Source of the DNA: Sphingosinicella sp. YJ22 | GTDB taxonomy: Bacteria > Pseudomonadota > Alphaproteobacteria > Sphingomonadales > Sphingomonadaceae | Reading direction: 5' to 3' | Assembly: GCF_011320075.1 (NCBI RefSeq) | Contig: NZ_JAANPA010000021.1 | Span: forward strand, 1 to 48,135 | Length of the DNA stretch: 48,135 nt | Shown here: one piece after another, positions 1-7,929 of the stretch | Numbering within the stretch: the first letter of the stretch is position 1 | How the letters are laid out: each line of letters starts with the position of its first letter | Program-made: the position numbers and the translations under genes | The notes under the pieces: generated by a model | Told to the model about the DNA's origin: nothing | Seen by the model: the letters and a program-made list of their open reading frames with translations, nothing else | Database searches by the model: none

Positions 1-76
1 CAGCCAAGGCCGACGCCGAGCCGGCCGGCGCCGCCGCGGCAGGCGCCGTTGCCGGACACGCCGGGAATCTGATCCC

Positions 77-3046
77 TCACTCCTCGCGGCCGTACCATTC
101 GTCGAGGCGCATGAGCTGATCGTAATCGCCATAAGGCGCATAGGCCGGGTGGAGCTTGGCGGTGAACGGCTCGGCGCCGGTCAGCCACTTGTCCGCCGCC
201 TCGGTGAACCTGGCGGCAGCCGAGGCCACGAAATCGCCCGGAGCCATGCCGCTGCGCAGATCGGCCGACACGACATAGCCGAACTTGCCCTTGTCCTTGG
301 CGAGCGACCAATATTCGAACCGCTCGGCCCGCCCGTCGGCGCCGGGAAAGCCGCCGCGCTCGGCGATCAGGCCGAGCAGGCCGAGTTGCAGCGAGAAGCC
401 TTCGTCGACCGCCTTGCGGCTCGGCGGCTTGCCGGTCTTGTAGTCGACGATCGCCAGCCCCTCGTCGCCGCAGCGGTCGATTCGGTCGGCGATGCCGTGA
501 AGCTCGATTCCGGCGATCTCGGTCTTGCCGTCCTTCTCCGCGAGCATCGGCCGCCGCCCTGCCGAGCGGCCGTTCGCCATTTCCGCGGCGATGAAGTCGA
601 TCGCCTCCATCAGCCGCGGCTGCCACAGCGCGCGAAGCATCGGGTGGACGCCGGGATCGTCGAGCAGGGCTTCCGCCCGCGGCCGCAGCCTCGCGGGATC
701 GCACTCGTCCTCCTTCATCCACGCCTCGAGAACGGCATGGACCGCAGTGCCGCGCCAGGCGGCGGTCGGGTCGGCGTCGGCTGGATCGAACGCGGCAAGA
801 CGCAGCATGCGCTTGGCGTAGAAGGCGTAGGGATCGGCCTTCAGCCGGTCGACGTCGGTGACGTAGAGGAGGCGCGGCCGGTCCTTCGCTGCCGGCGCCG
901 GAGCCGGGCGGGCGGCCGGACTGAACGCCGCCGGCCTGTCGAGCGCCTTGGCCCAGCGGCCATGATTGGGCTCGCGGGTGACTCCGCCGGTCATCGCCTC
1001 GATGCGCAGCCAGAAGCGCGAGGCGATGGCGGGCGAGCGGGCGTCGCGGCGCGCACGAGTCACCAGCACCTGGCGCGCGCCGATGCCGCAGGCGAAATCG
1101 TGAGCGGCGAGCCCGATGCGTCGCTCCAGCGACGGCAGGCCGAGATCGGCGCGGATACGCGGCGCGAGCCACGGATCGGGCGCCGGAGCGGCCGGCCAGG
1201 TGCCTTCGTTGAGGCCCGCGAGGATCATCAGGTCGGCCTGCTGAAGCCGCGCCTCGAGCAGGCCCCAGATGAACAGGCGCGGATGCTGGCCGAAGGGCGG
1301 CCGCACCGCCTGCCCGTCCATTATCCGCTCGAGCAAGGCCGGCAGCGACGCCGGCTCGACGCGCTCGGGCCCATGGACCGCCGCATCCTCCAATGCTGCG
1401 AGCAGCTCCGCGGCGGCACGGCCCGCCGGGCCACGCCACACCCCGTCGCCGGCGAGAGCGCCCGCGGTCTCGCGGATGCTCGCGAGGATCTGGCCGAGTC
1501 CCTCGGCGCGCTCGCGCGGGTGCCACAGCCGCTCCTGGTCGTCGGCAAGCGCCTGCGCCGCATCCTCCAACGGCTGGAGCAGCGCCCTCGCCTCCTCCTC
1601 CCAAAAGGGCAGCGCGCGCCTGCGCTTACGCGCGGCCCTGCCCTCGCCCTCCGAGAGATGGGCCGAGACTCCGCTGAGCCCCGCCGCCGGCCGCGGCCCG
1701 CGCAGCGCGAGGTCAAGCAGGCGCACGCCGTCGAGCCACGGCAGCCGCGCCTCGCCCTGGCGAACCAGCGGATGGTTAAGCAGGGTCAGCAGCGGCACCG
1801 GCGCGAAGCGCTCGACCGCCGCCGCCGCGATGGCGAGCAACAGGGTGCCGGGCGGCGTCTGCGACAGCGGTCGGCCGGCGCTGTCGTCCGCCTCGATTCC
1901 CCAGCGCTTGAGATGGGCCGACACCCGCCGAGCCAATTTGCGGTCGGGCGTCACCAGCGCCGCCGTCTTCCCCGGGATCTCCAGCGCTTCGCGCAAGGCG
2001 ATGGCGATCGCCTGCGCCTCCTCGGCGGGATCGGCGAGTTCCAGCGCCCTGACGCCGCTCAACCGGCGCTCGGCGGGCTTCAACTCCGCCCATTTCGCGG
2101 TTGCCTCGGGAGGGGCCATGGCGTTGCCGATCGCACGGCTGCGAACCGCCGGGGCATCGCGGCCGCCGCCCCAACGCCATCCCTCGACCTCGTGGCGCGC
2201 GAAACCCATCCGGTCGAGCAGCAGCTTCAGATGGAATTGCGGGTGGCTCTCGGCGGCGCGGCGCTGGCGGCCGCCTTCGCCGTCCAGCGGACCGAGCATC
2301 TCCCATTCGTCGTCGGGCATGGCGAGGTCGAGCGCGGGGAGCACGACCATGCCTTGCTCCAGCAGCGCCACCCGGCGCAGCAGCCGCGCCACCGCCGGCG
2401 CCGAGGTGGTGATTCCGGCGGCACATATGAACGCGGCCGGCGGGGCGGCCCGCCAGCGCCGCTCGAGCGCGGCGAGCAGGCGGTTGCGCCGCTCGGCGAG
2501 ATCGATCCGGCCGAGCTTGGCCAGCTCCGCCGGCCAGTCGCGCAGGATCAGCTCGAGAGTCGCCAGCGAGCTTTGCCAGTGGACGGCGAGGTCGGGCAGG
2601 TCGGCGGCGATGTCGCGCAGCCGCGCAGGCGCCACTTCCTCGATGATCAGCTGGTCGAGCGTCCGGCCAAGGTCGCCGGCGAGGCGCAGCGCCTCGGCCG
2701 CATCGACGCCGCGATGGCGCTGGACGAGGCGCCCGAGGCGCATCTGCCGCTCGGTCGGATCGAGCGCCGGCGGGATCGGCTCGGCGCCCAGCGGGTCGAG
2801 TGCCCCGCCGATCCGCTCGTCGAGCTCCGGATCCCCGATCGGCACGAGCCGCGGCAGCAGCAGGCCGCCTCCGGCGCGCCGGACGAACGCGTCGCTGACA
2901 GCGCGGGCGGCGCGGTTGTTGGGCAGAAGCACGATACCGCGCGCGAGCCCGGTCGGCTCGCCGCCGAACCGCGCCAGCAGCCCCGCCGCGAGCGCGTCGG
3001 AGAAGGAGCGGTGAGGCGGGATCGTGAAAAGGCTCGGGCGGGTCAC
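77..3046 (-). CDS. addB: Double-strand break repair protein AddB, alphaproteobacterial type
   Basis: AddB is the partner of the AddA helicase-nuclease in the RecBCD-like complex that resects double-strand breaks before RecA loading. The 989-residue length fits the alphaproteobacterial family. The N-terminus carries a degenerate helicase-like segment (LPNNRAARAVSDAF near residue 42), and the C-terminus has a RecB-family nuclease block with the signature VDYKTGKPPS near residue 870. The start gives MTRPSLF. It lies 55 nt after the MurU-like gene on the same strand and is probably the distal part of the divL-tsaE-amgK-murU run. addA would be expected next, beyond position 1, but only 76 bases remain there and they show no recognisable AddA N-terminus. 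Identification rests on family knowledge and the nuclease motif; I am confident. Confidence 0.93.
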   Translation of the reverse strand: MTRPSLFTIPPHRSFSDALAAGLLARFGGEPTGLARGIVLLPNNRAARAVSDAFVRRAGGGLLLPRLVPIGDPELDERIGGALDPLGAEPIPPALDPTERQMRLGRLVQRHRGVDAAEALRLAGDLGRTLDQLIIEEVAPARLRDIAADLPDLAVHWQSSLATLELILRDWPAELAKLGRIDLAERRNRLLAALERRWRAAPPAAFICAAGITTSAPAVARLLRRVALLEQGMVVLPALDLAMPDDEWEMLGPLDGEGGRQRRAAESHPQFHLKLLLDRMGFARHEVEGWRWGGGRDAPAVRSRAIGNAMAPPEATAKWAELKPAERRLSGVRALELADPAEEAQAIAIALREALEIPGKTAALVTPDRKLARRVSAHLKRWGIEADDSAGRPLSQTPPGTLLLAIAAAAVERFAPVPLLTLLNHPLVRQGEARLPWLDGVRLLDLALRGPRPAAGLSGVSAHLSEGEGRAARKRRRALPFWEEEARALLQPLEDAAQALADDQERLWHPRERAEGLGQILASIRETAGALAGDGVWRGPAGRAAAELLAALEDAAVHGPERVEPASLPALLERIMDGQAVRPPFGQHPRLFIWGLLEARLQQADLMILAGLNEGTWPAAPAPDPWLAPRIRADLGLPSLERRIGLAAHDFACGIGARQVLVTRARRDARSPAIASRFWLRIEAMTGGVTREPNHGRWAKALDRPAAFSPAARPAPAPAAKDRPRLLYVTDVDRLKADPYAFYAKRMLRLAAFDPADADPTAAWRGTAVHAVLEAWMKEDECDPARLRPRAEALLDDPGVHPMLRALWQPRLMEAIDFIAAEMANGRSAGRRPMLAEKDGKTEIAGIELHGIADRIDRCGDEGLAIVDYKTGKPPSRKAVDEGFSLQLGLLGLIAERGGFPGADGRAERFEYWSLAKDKGKFGYVVSADLRSGMAPGDFVASAAARFTEAADKWLTGAEPFTAKLHPAYAPYGDYDQLMRLDEWYGREE

Positions 3047-3101
3047 CTCGCCAAGCTATCCGCTCGCTGCAAGCGAAGTCGAGGGCTGTCGGCGCGAAGC
3101 C

Positions 3102-3866
3102 TTATGCCGCCGCCAGAATATCCTCGGCACGGCGGATCGACTGCGGCTGGCCGACGTCAAACCACAAGCCCTGGTGGACGGTGCCGTAGAGGCGGCCCGA
3201 ATCGATCGCCCGGTCCCACAGGATGTTGGTCGAGAACGGCCCTTCTGGAAGCTCGCCCTCGAACAGGCGCTTCGAGACCAGCTGGATTCCGGTGAACACG
3301 AACGGTGCGACGCCGTTGGCGCGGCGGCGGCGAAGCGCGCCGGTCGGGCCCATGTGAAAGTCGCCGCGGCCGCCATGGCAATGCGCCCGCGCCAGCGGCA
3401 CGAGCAGAAGCAGGGCGTCCATGCGCGCGTCGTCCCAATTGGCGGCGAGCAGCTTCATGCTGTCGACCGGGCCGTCCACCCACAGATTGTCGGAATTGAC
3501 GCTGAGGAACGGATCGGCGTCGAGCTCGGGCATCGCCTTGACCAGCCCTCCCCCGGTCTCGAGCAGCTGCTCGCGCTCGTCGGAGATGACGATCTTCATC
3601 GGCCCGCGGCGCTTGCCGACATGAGCCTCCAGCGCGTCGGCGAGGTAATGGACGTTGACCACCACCTTCTTGACGCCGGCGGCCTCGAGCCGGTCGAGGG
3701 CATGGTCGATGAGCGGCTTGCCGGCGACCTCGACCAGCGGCTTGGGCCGGGTCGCAGTGAGCGGGCGCATGCGCTTGCCGAGGCCGGCGGCCATCACCAT
3801 CGCCACTTCAGGAACGTCGACGCTCGGGGCGGGCCGAAGCGCCAGCGGCTTCACATATGTGTTCAT
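3102..3866 (-). CDS. murU: Nucleotidyltransferase, MurU-like (MurNAc-1-phosphate uridylyltransferase)
   Basis: A 254-residue sugar-phosphate nucleotidyltransferase. The N-terminal signature AAGLGKRMRPLT (near residue 26) is the nucleotide-binding loop of this family, and KPLVEVAGKPLIDH follows. SVNSDN further on corresponds to the metal-binding region. In the MurU pathway the enzyme makes UDP-MurNAc from MurNAc-1-phosphate in peptidoglycan recycling. The role is inferred from the adjacent AmgK-like kinase: the two overlap by 4 nt (ATGA at 3863-3866), which also fixes the start at 3866 (MNTYVKPL). A longer in-frame extension to 4076 runs inside the kinase gene and is rejected. Substrate is not proven; a GlcNAc-1-phosphate or other sugar activity is possible. 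Confidence 0.85.
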   Translation of the reverse strand: MNTYVKPLALRPAPSVDVPEVAMVMAAGLGKRMRPLTATRPKPLVEVAGKPLIDHALDRLEAAGVKKVVVNVHYLADALEAHVGKRRGPMKIVISDEREQLLETGGGLVKAMPELDADPFLSVNSDNLWVDGPVDSMKLLAANWDDARMDALLLLVPLARAHCHGGRGDFHMGPTGALRRRRANGVAPFVFTGIQLVSKRLFEGELPEGPFSTNILWDRAIDSGRLYGTVHQGLWFDVGQPQSIRRAEDILAAA

Positions 3867-4846
3867 TCCGAAATCCAGGCCGCCGCGCGTTTCTCGGGCG
3901 GCACGTTGGCGTCGAACCACGCCTTCACCGGCGCGAGGCCCGGATGCTCGAGGTCGCGCTCGAGCAGGCCCCACATGCGCGGCTGGTAGCTGGTGTAATG
4001 CGGCTTGTTGTCGCGCTTCCACAGGCGGGTGAAGACGCCGAGGATTCGGGTGTTGCGCTGGGCGGCGAGCGCCCAATAGGCCCGCTCGAAGCCGGCCGGG
4101 TGGCCGGTCGCCTCGAGGTAGCGCGCCAGCATCTCGCGCTCGACCGAGGGAGTCACGTCTCGGCGGGCGTCCTCGAGCACCGAGACGAGGTCATAGGCCG
4201 GGTGGCCAGCGAGCGCGTCCTGGAAGTCCAGCAGGCCGAAATGGCGGATGCCCTCGCGCCCGGTGATCAGCATGATGTTCTCGGCGTGATAGTCGCGCAG
4301 CACCGTCACCGGGCCGAGCCCGTCGGCGGCGACCGGCGCGAGCGCCTCGGTCCAGGCGTCGCGATAGCCGTCCTTGTCGACGTCCAGCCCGAGCGCCGGG
4401 CAATACCAGTCGGTGAACAGGGTGATCTCGCCCAGCCATTCCTCCAGCGCGTGCGGCTTGAGGCCCGGCATCGATGGCAAGGCGTGGAGATGGACGAGGA
4501 GGTCCGTCGCCTGGGCGTAAAGCGCGCGCTCGCGCTCCGGGGTCGCGTCCAGCGTCTCGCGCAGGCGCTGGTCGCCGAAATCGTCGAGCAGGAGCAGGCC
4601 CTGCTCATAGTCGACGGCAAGGACGCACGGCGCCGACAGGCCGGCATGGGCGAGCCACTCGGCGACCGCGACGAAGGGGCGCGGGTCCTCGTGCGGCGGC
4701 GGCGCGTCCATCAGCACGGCGGTCTCGCCATCGCGGTGCACGCGGAAATAGCGGCGGAAGCTCGCATCGCCGGCAAGCGGACGGATTTCAGCGCCGGCCC
4801 AGCCATGCGCCGCAAGGAAATCAGGCGCTTGGACCGGCGGAATCAT
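3863..4846 (-). CDS. amgK: Aminoglycoside-phosphotransferase-fold kinase, AmgK-like
   Basis: A 327-residue cytoplasmic small-molecule kinase of the APH fold. DYHAEN (catalytic loop) and LLDFQDA (metal-binding Asp) are both present, and GDASFRRYFR near the N-terminus is the nucleotide-binding strand. AmgK phosphorylates MurNAc/GlcNAc at the anomeric carbon in cell-wall recycling, and the MurU-like partner is immediately downstream. I place the start at 4846 (MIPPVQAP) because its ATG overlaps the tsaE stop as ATGA; ATGs 12 and 24 nt upstream would lie further inside tsaE. Fold assignment is secure; the sugar substrate is inferred from the neighbour. Confidence 0.85.
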   Translation of the reverse strand: MIPPVQAPDFLAAHGWAGAEIRPLAGDASFRRYFRVHRDGETAVLMDAPPPHEDPRPFVAVAEWLAHAGLSAPCVLAVDYEQGLLLLDDFGDQRLRETLDATPERERALYAQATDLLVHLHALPSMPGLKPHALEEWLGEITLFTDWYCPALGLDVDKDGYRDAWTEALAPVAADGLGPVTVLRDYHAENIMLITGREGIRHFGLLDFQDALAGHPAYDLVSVLEDARRDVTPSVEREMLARYLEATGHPAGFERAYWALAAQRNTRILGVFTRLWKRDNKPHYTSYQPRMWGLLERDLEHPGLAPVKAWFDANVPPEKRAAAWISE

Positions 4847-5286
4847 CGTGGAGGCCATCGGCGCTCCCAAGCGGTCGGCACGGACGCTGTCAAGTTGCGG
4901 CCTCCACGGGGGTCATGCTCCAAATTCAGCCCGAGCGTCCCGGGCCACAGACGCGGCAGCCGTTCGGGCCATTCGATCAGAAGCGCCGAGTCGAGCAGTG
5001 CATCGTCCAGTCCGAGCTCCTCGAGTTCGTGCGGGTCCTCGATACGATAGAGATCGACGTGCCACACAGGCAGCGAAACGTCCGGCGGCTCGTATGTTTG
5101 CACGATCGGAAACGTCGGGCTGCCGACCTCCCCTTCATGGCCGAGCCCGAGGAGGATGCCGCGCGACAGGCTGGTCTTGCCGGCGCCGAGCGTGCCGAAC
5201 AAAGCGACGACGTCGCCGGGCCGCAGCAACGGCGCGATCCGTCGCCCCAGCGCCTCGGTCGCCTGTTCGTCGGGAAGATGGATCAT
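4843..5286 (-). CDS. tsaE: tRNA threonylcarbamoyladenosine biosynthesis ATPase TsaE
   Basis: TsaE is the P-loop ATPase of the TsaBDE complex that makes t6A37 on ANN-decoding tRNAs. The 147-residue length is typical. The Walker A motif GTLGAGKTS is at residues 31-39, and HVDLYRI and LIEWPERL are family motifs. I chose the ATG at 5286 (MIHLPDEQ); a TTG at 5292 overlaps the upstream stop as TTGA and is possible. It is sandwiched with very small overlaps between the DivL-like gene and the AmgK-like kinase, so the four are probably co-transcribed. Confidence 0.95.
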   Translation of the reverse strand: MIHLPDEQATEALGRRIAPLLRPGDVVALFGTLGAGKTSLSRGILLGLGHEGEVGSPTFPIVQTYEPPDVSLPVWHVDLYRIEDPHELEELGLDDALLDSALLIEWPERLPRLWPGTLGLNLEHDPRGGRNLTASVPTAWERRWPPR

Positions 5287-5288
5287 GG

Positions 5289-7700
5289 TCAAGCCGATGC
5301 CTGCGCTTCGCCCTCCGGCGGAGCGGCCAGCGCGCGATGGGCCGCGCGCTGCCCTTCCGTGCGCGGCAGAGTCACCTGGAAAGTCGTGCCGCCGCCGAGT
5401 TCCGACGTCATCTTGATTGTGCCGCCATGCGCCTCGATGAACTGGCGGGCGAGCGGCATGCCGAGGCCCATGCCGCCATCGCTCTGCGCCGCGCTGCTCT
5501 GGAAGCGATCGAACACCCGCGCCTGCTCGGCCGGGGGGATGCCGGGGCCGTTGTCGGAAACGATGAGCTGCGCCTCGGACTCGCCGCCCTGGACGGCCAG
5601 CGTGACGCGGCCGTCAGCGGGGGTGAACCGGATCGCGTAGCGCAGCAGGTTGAGCATCGCCTGGCTGAGGCGGCGGCGGTCGCCGGTGATCGTGCCCGCC
5701 GAGGCATCGATCCGCGCATCGAATTCGATCTGCTTGGCCTCCGCGACGTCGCGGGCCTGCGCCGCGACGGCCTCGCCAAGGTCGGCAAGGTCGATCTCGT
5801 CCTCGGCGAGCAGCAGGCTCCCCATGTCGCTTTGGGTCAGATCGAGAATGTCGTCGATCAGCGCCGACAGTCGGCCGACGCTGGCGATTATCGCGCCGAC
5901 ATAGTCCTTGGCCGCCCCCGCCAATTCGCCGGCATAGCCGCCGTCGAGCATCTCGGCGAAGCCGGCGATCGAGGTCAATGGCGTGCGCAATTCGTAGCTG
6001 ATGTTGGACACGAAGGCGGTCTTGACCCGGTCGGCCTCCTCCAGCGCCATGGTGCGGTCCCTGAGGGCCGTCTCGACGCGCGCGCTGTCGGTGACGTCGA
6101 GGATTGTGAAGAGCACGTCGTCGGCCGGGATCGGGATGGCGGCGAGCTCATATTCACGGCCGTCCTTGAGCTGCAGGCGGCCGCTGCGCGGACGCCGCGT
6201 TGAGATGGCGGCGCGGATCAGGTCGCGCACCAGCACCGCCTGGCGCGGGCGCTTGACCAGCTTGCCGATCTGGGCGGCGATCGCCTCGACCATCGGCCGC
6301 TCGGCGAGATCGGCCTCGGCAAGCCCCCACAAGGTGAGGAAGCGGTCGTTCCACAGCTTCAGGCGCCGGCTCGACGCGAACACGGCGATGCCCTCGGTCA
6401 GATTGTCGAACGTCGTCGTCTGGACCTGCTGCATCCGCTCGCGGTCGGATTCGAGCATCATCTGGCGGGTGCGGTCCTCGAAGATGGCGAGCAGGCCGCC
6501 GTCGGGAAGCGGCTGGGCGAGGACGCGCAAGTGGCGCCGGTCGGGGAGCTCCCAATCCTCCTCGATCGCCGCGAGACCCTCGGTGAACCAGGCGCGCCGC
6601 TCGGCCTTCCAGCCGGGATAGTCGCGCGGCTCGGGCAGTTTGCGGGCGTCGCGCATCGCGTCGATCACCCGGTCGAACTCCGGCCGGTCGGCAAGGAACT
6701 CGCCGCCGAGGCCGAACAGCCGGGCGAACGGCTGGTTGAAGAAGATCAGGCTTCGGTCCCTGGCGAACTGGGCGACGCCGGCCGACAGGCGGTCGAGCAT
6801 GTCGCGCTGGGCCTGGACGAAGCGGGCGAGCTCGGCGCGGGTCTGCTCCAGCTCCTCGACGTCCATCGCGAAGCCGGCGACTCCGGACGGACCGACGGGC
6901 AGCTCGACGATATGCATCATGCGTCGCTCGCCCGCGATGGTGGCCGGAACGATGCGGTGGACCGGCTCGCCGCGCTCGCGAATCTCGGCCGCCTCGCGCG
7001 CCGCGTTGCGCCCCCCCGCCTCATCGATCAGCTCGATGCCGTCATGGACGACCTGGACCGCGTCGCGGCCTTCGACGGCAGCGACATAGGCGCTGTTGAC
7101 GAGCGCCAGCCTGAGGTCCGGGCCGCGGTGCCAGATCGGGAACGGCGCAACTTCGATGAGACCAGACAGCGCCTGCAGCGCCGCCGCCTGGCGCTCGGCC
7201 TCGGCTGCGTGAGCGTCGGCGCGGCGCTCCTGCTCGGTCACGTCGACCACCCACATCACTGCGGCGTTGCTTCCGAAGCCAGCCGGCGCCGGGGAGATTT
7301 CGAACCGCAGGATTCGGCTGCCCCTGGCCGGCCTCAGGACGAGGACGGCGGCGGCGCCGCCCCGCGACGCCTCGGCAAGGCGCTGCGCCAGCAGGGCGGC
7401 CTCGGCGGGAGCGAACGCGCCGCTCTCTCCGGCCAGCTCGGCGAACCGACGCGGCAAGCTCGCCAGGCCGAGCATTGCGGGCAGCCGCTCGCCCCCTTCC
7501 AGCGTGCCGTCGCGCCGCACGACCAGCGGCACCGCCGGCCCCGACGCGAGCAGGCCGCCGAGCCGGGCGATGTCGCGCCGCTGCGACGTTGCGAGCACAG
7601 CAGTGCGGCGTCCGCGCAACGTCGCCCACAAGGCGACCGCCAGCCAGCCGCCGGCGAACACGGCCAGCAGGGCGGCGGCGGATGCGGACAGAGTGACCAT
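5289..7700 (-). CDS. divL: DivL-like PAS-domain sensor histidine (tyrosine) kinase homologue
   Basis: An 803-residue membrane-anchored sensor protein. One N-terminal membrane helix (residues about 4-27) is followed by several PAS-like segments (about 170-290, 300-410 and 430-530), a dimerisation/H-box helix and a C-terminal ATPase domain. The H-box reads NISYELRTPL: the phosphoacceptor His is replaced by Tyr 569 (codon 5994-5996). That is the hallmark of Caulobacter DivL, which works with DivK and CckA in the CtrA cell-cycle circuit. In the N-box (NLLRYAIRFTP) the second, Mg-coordinating Asn is Tyr 688 (codon 5637-5639). The G1 (DNGPGIP) and G2 (GMGLGMP) boxes are intact. The start at 7700 (MVTLSASA) is preferred over 7724 because it begins directly before the helix. 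tsaE follows at once. Confidence 0.88.
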   Translation of the reverse strand: MVTLSASAAALLAVFAGGWLAVALWATLRGRRTAVLATSQRRDIARLGGLLASGPAVPLVVRRDGTLEGGERLPAMLGLASLPRRFAELAGESGAFAPAEAALLAQRLAEASRGGAAAVLVLRPARGSRILRFEISPAPAGFGSNAAVMWVVDVTEQERRADAHAAEAERQAAALQALSGLIEVAPFPIWHRGPDLRLALVNSAYVAAVEGRDAVQVVHDGIELIDEAGGRNAAREAAEIRERGEPVHRIVPATIAGERRMMHIVELPVGPSGVAGFAMDVEELEQTRAELARFVQAQRDMLDRLSAGVAQFARDRSLIFFNQPFARLFGLGGEFLADRPEFDRVIDAMRDARKLPEPRDYPGWKAERRAWFTEGLAAIEEDWELPDRRHLRVLAQPLPDGGLLAIFEDRTRQMMLESDRERMQQVQTTTFDNLTEGIAVFASSRRLKLWNDRFLTLWGLAEADLAERPMVEAIAAQIGKLVKRPRQAVLVRDLIRAAISTRRPRSGRLQLKDGREYELAAIPIPADDVLFTILDVTDSARVETALRDRTMALEEADRVKTAFVSNISYELRTPLTSIAGFAEMLDGGYAGELAGAAKDYVGAIIASVGRLSALIDDILDLTQSDMGSLLLAEDEIDLADLGEAVAAQARDVAEAKQIEFDARIDASAGTITGDRRRLSQAMLNLLRYAIRFTPADGRVTLAVQGGESEAQLIVSDNGPGIPPAEQARVFDRFQSSAAQSDGGMGLGMPLARQFIEAHGGTIKMTSELGGGTTFQVTLPRTEGQRAAHRALAAPPEGEAQASA

Positions 7701-7929
7701 CGGCCGCCCTTGTAGACAGGCCAAGGCGGTTTCGGAAAGGCGCTGAAAAGGAGTCCGGCGGGCGGGAAACGCGCCCCTGGCAGGCCCGCCTCAGCTATGT
7801 TGCAGAAGTGATACAGTCCTGAACTTTCTGTGAACGGAACGACCATCCTGCTTGATCGCAACGCTCGGCTCGCCCAGCCTCCCGGAATCTGAGGCTGCCC
7901 CTTTGAAAATCGAAAGGATTCCAGATTCT
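7701..7929. promoter_or_regulatory. Divergent intergenic region between divL-like gene and TonB receptor
   Basis: About 230 bp separate the two divergent starts and must hold both promoters. The plus-strand gene has a clear ribosome binding site, GAAAGGA at 7912-7918, about 11 nt before its ATG. I could not pick out convincing -35/-10 hexamers or a hairpin here. Confidence 0.4.

Noticed and set aside
1-119. Possible end of a plus-strand gene (AKADAEPAGAAAAG... ending at 119) or start of addA on the minus strand
   Set aside because: Too short to decide; no recognisable motif in any frame.
149-3295. 1048-residue open frame on the plus strand
   Set aside because: Antisense shadow of addB in high-GC DNA; Arg/Gln-rich with no domain, and addB itself has clear motifs.
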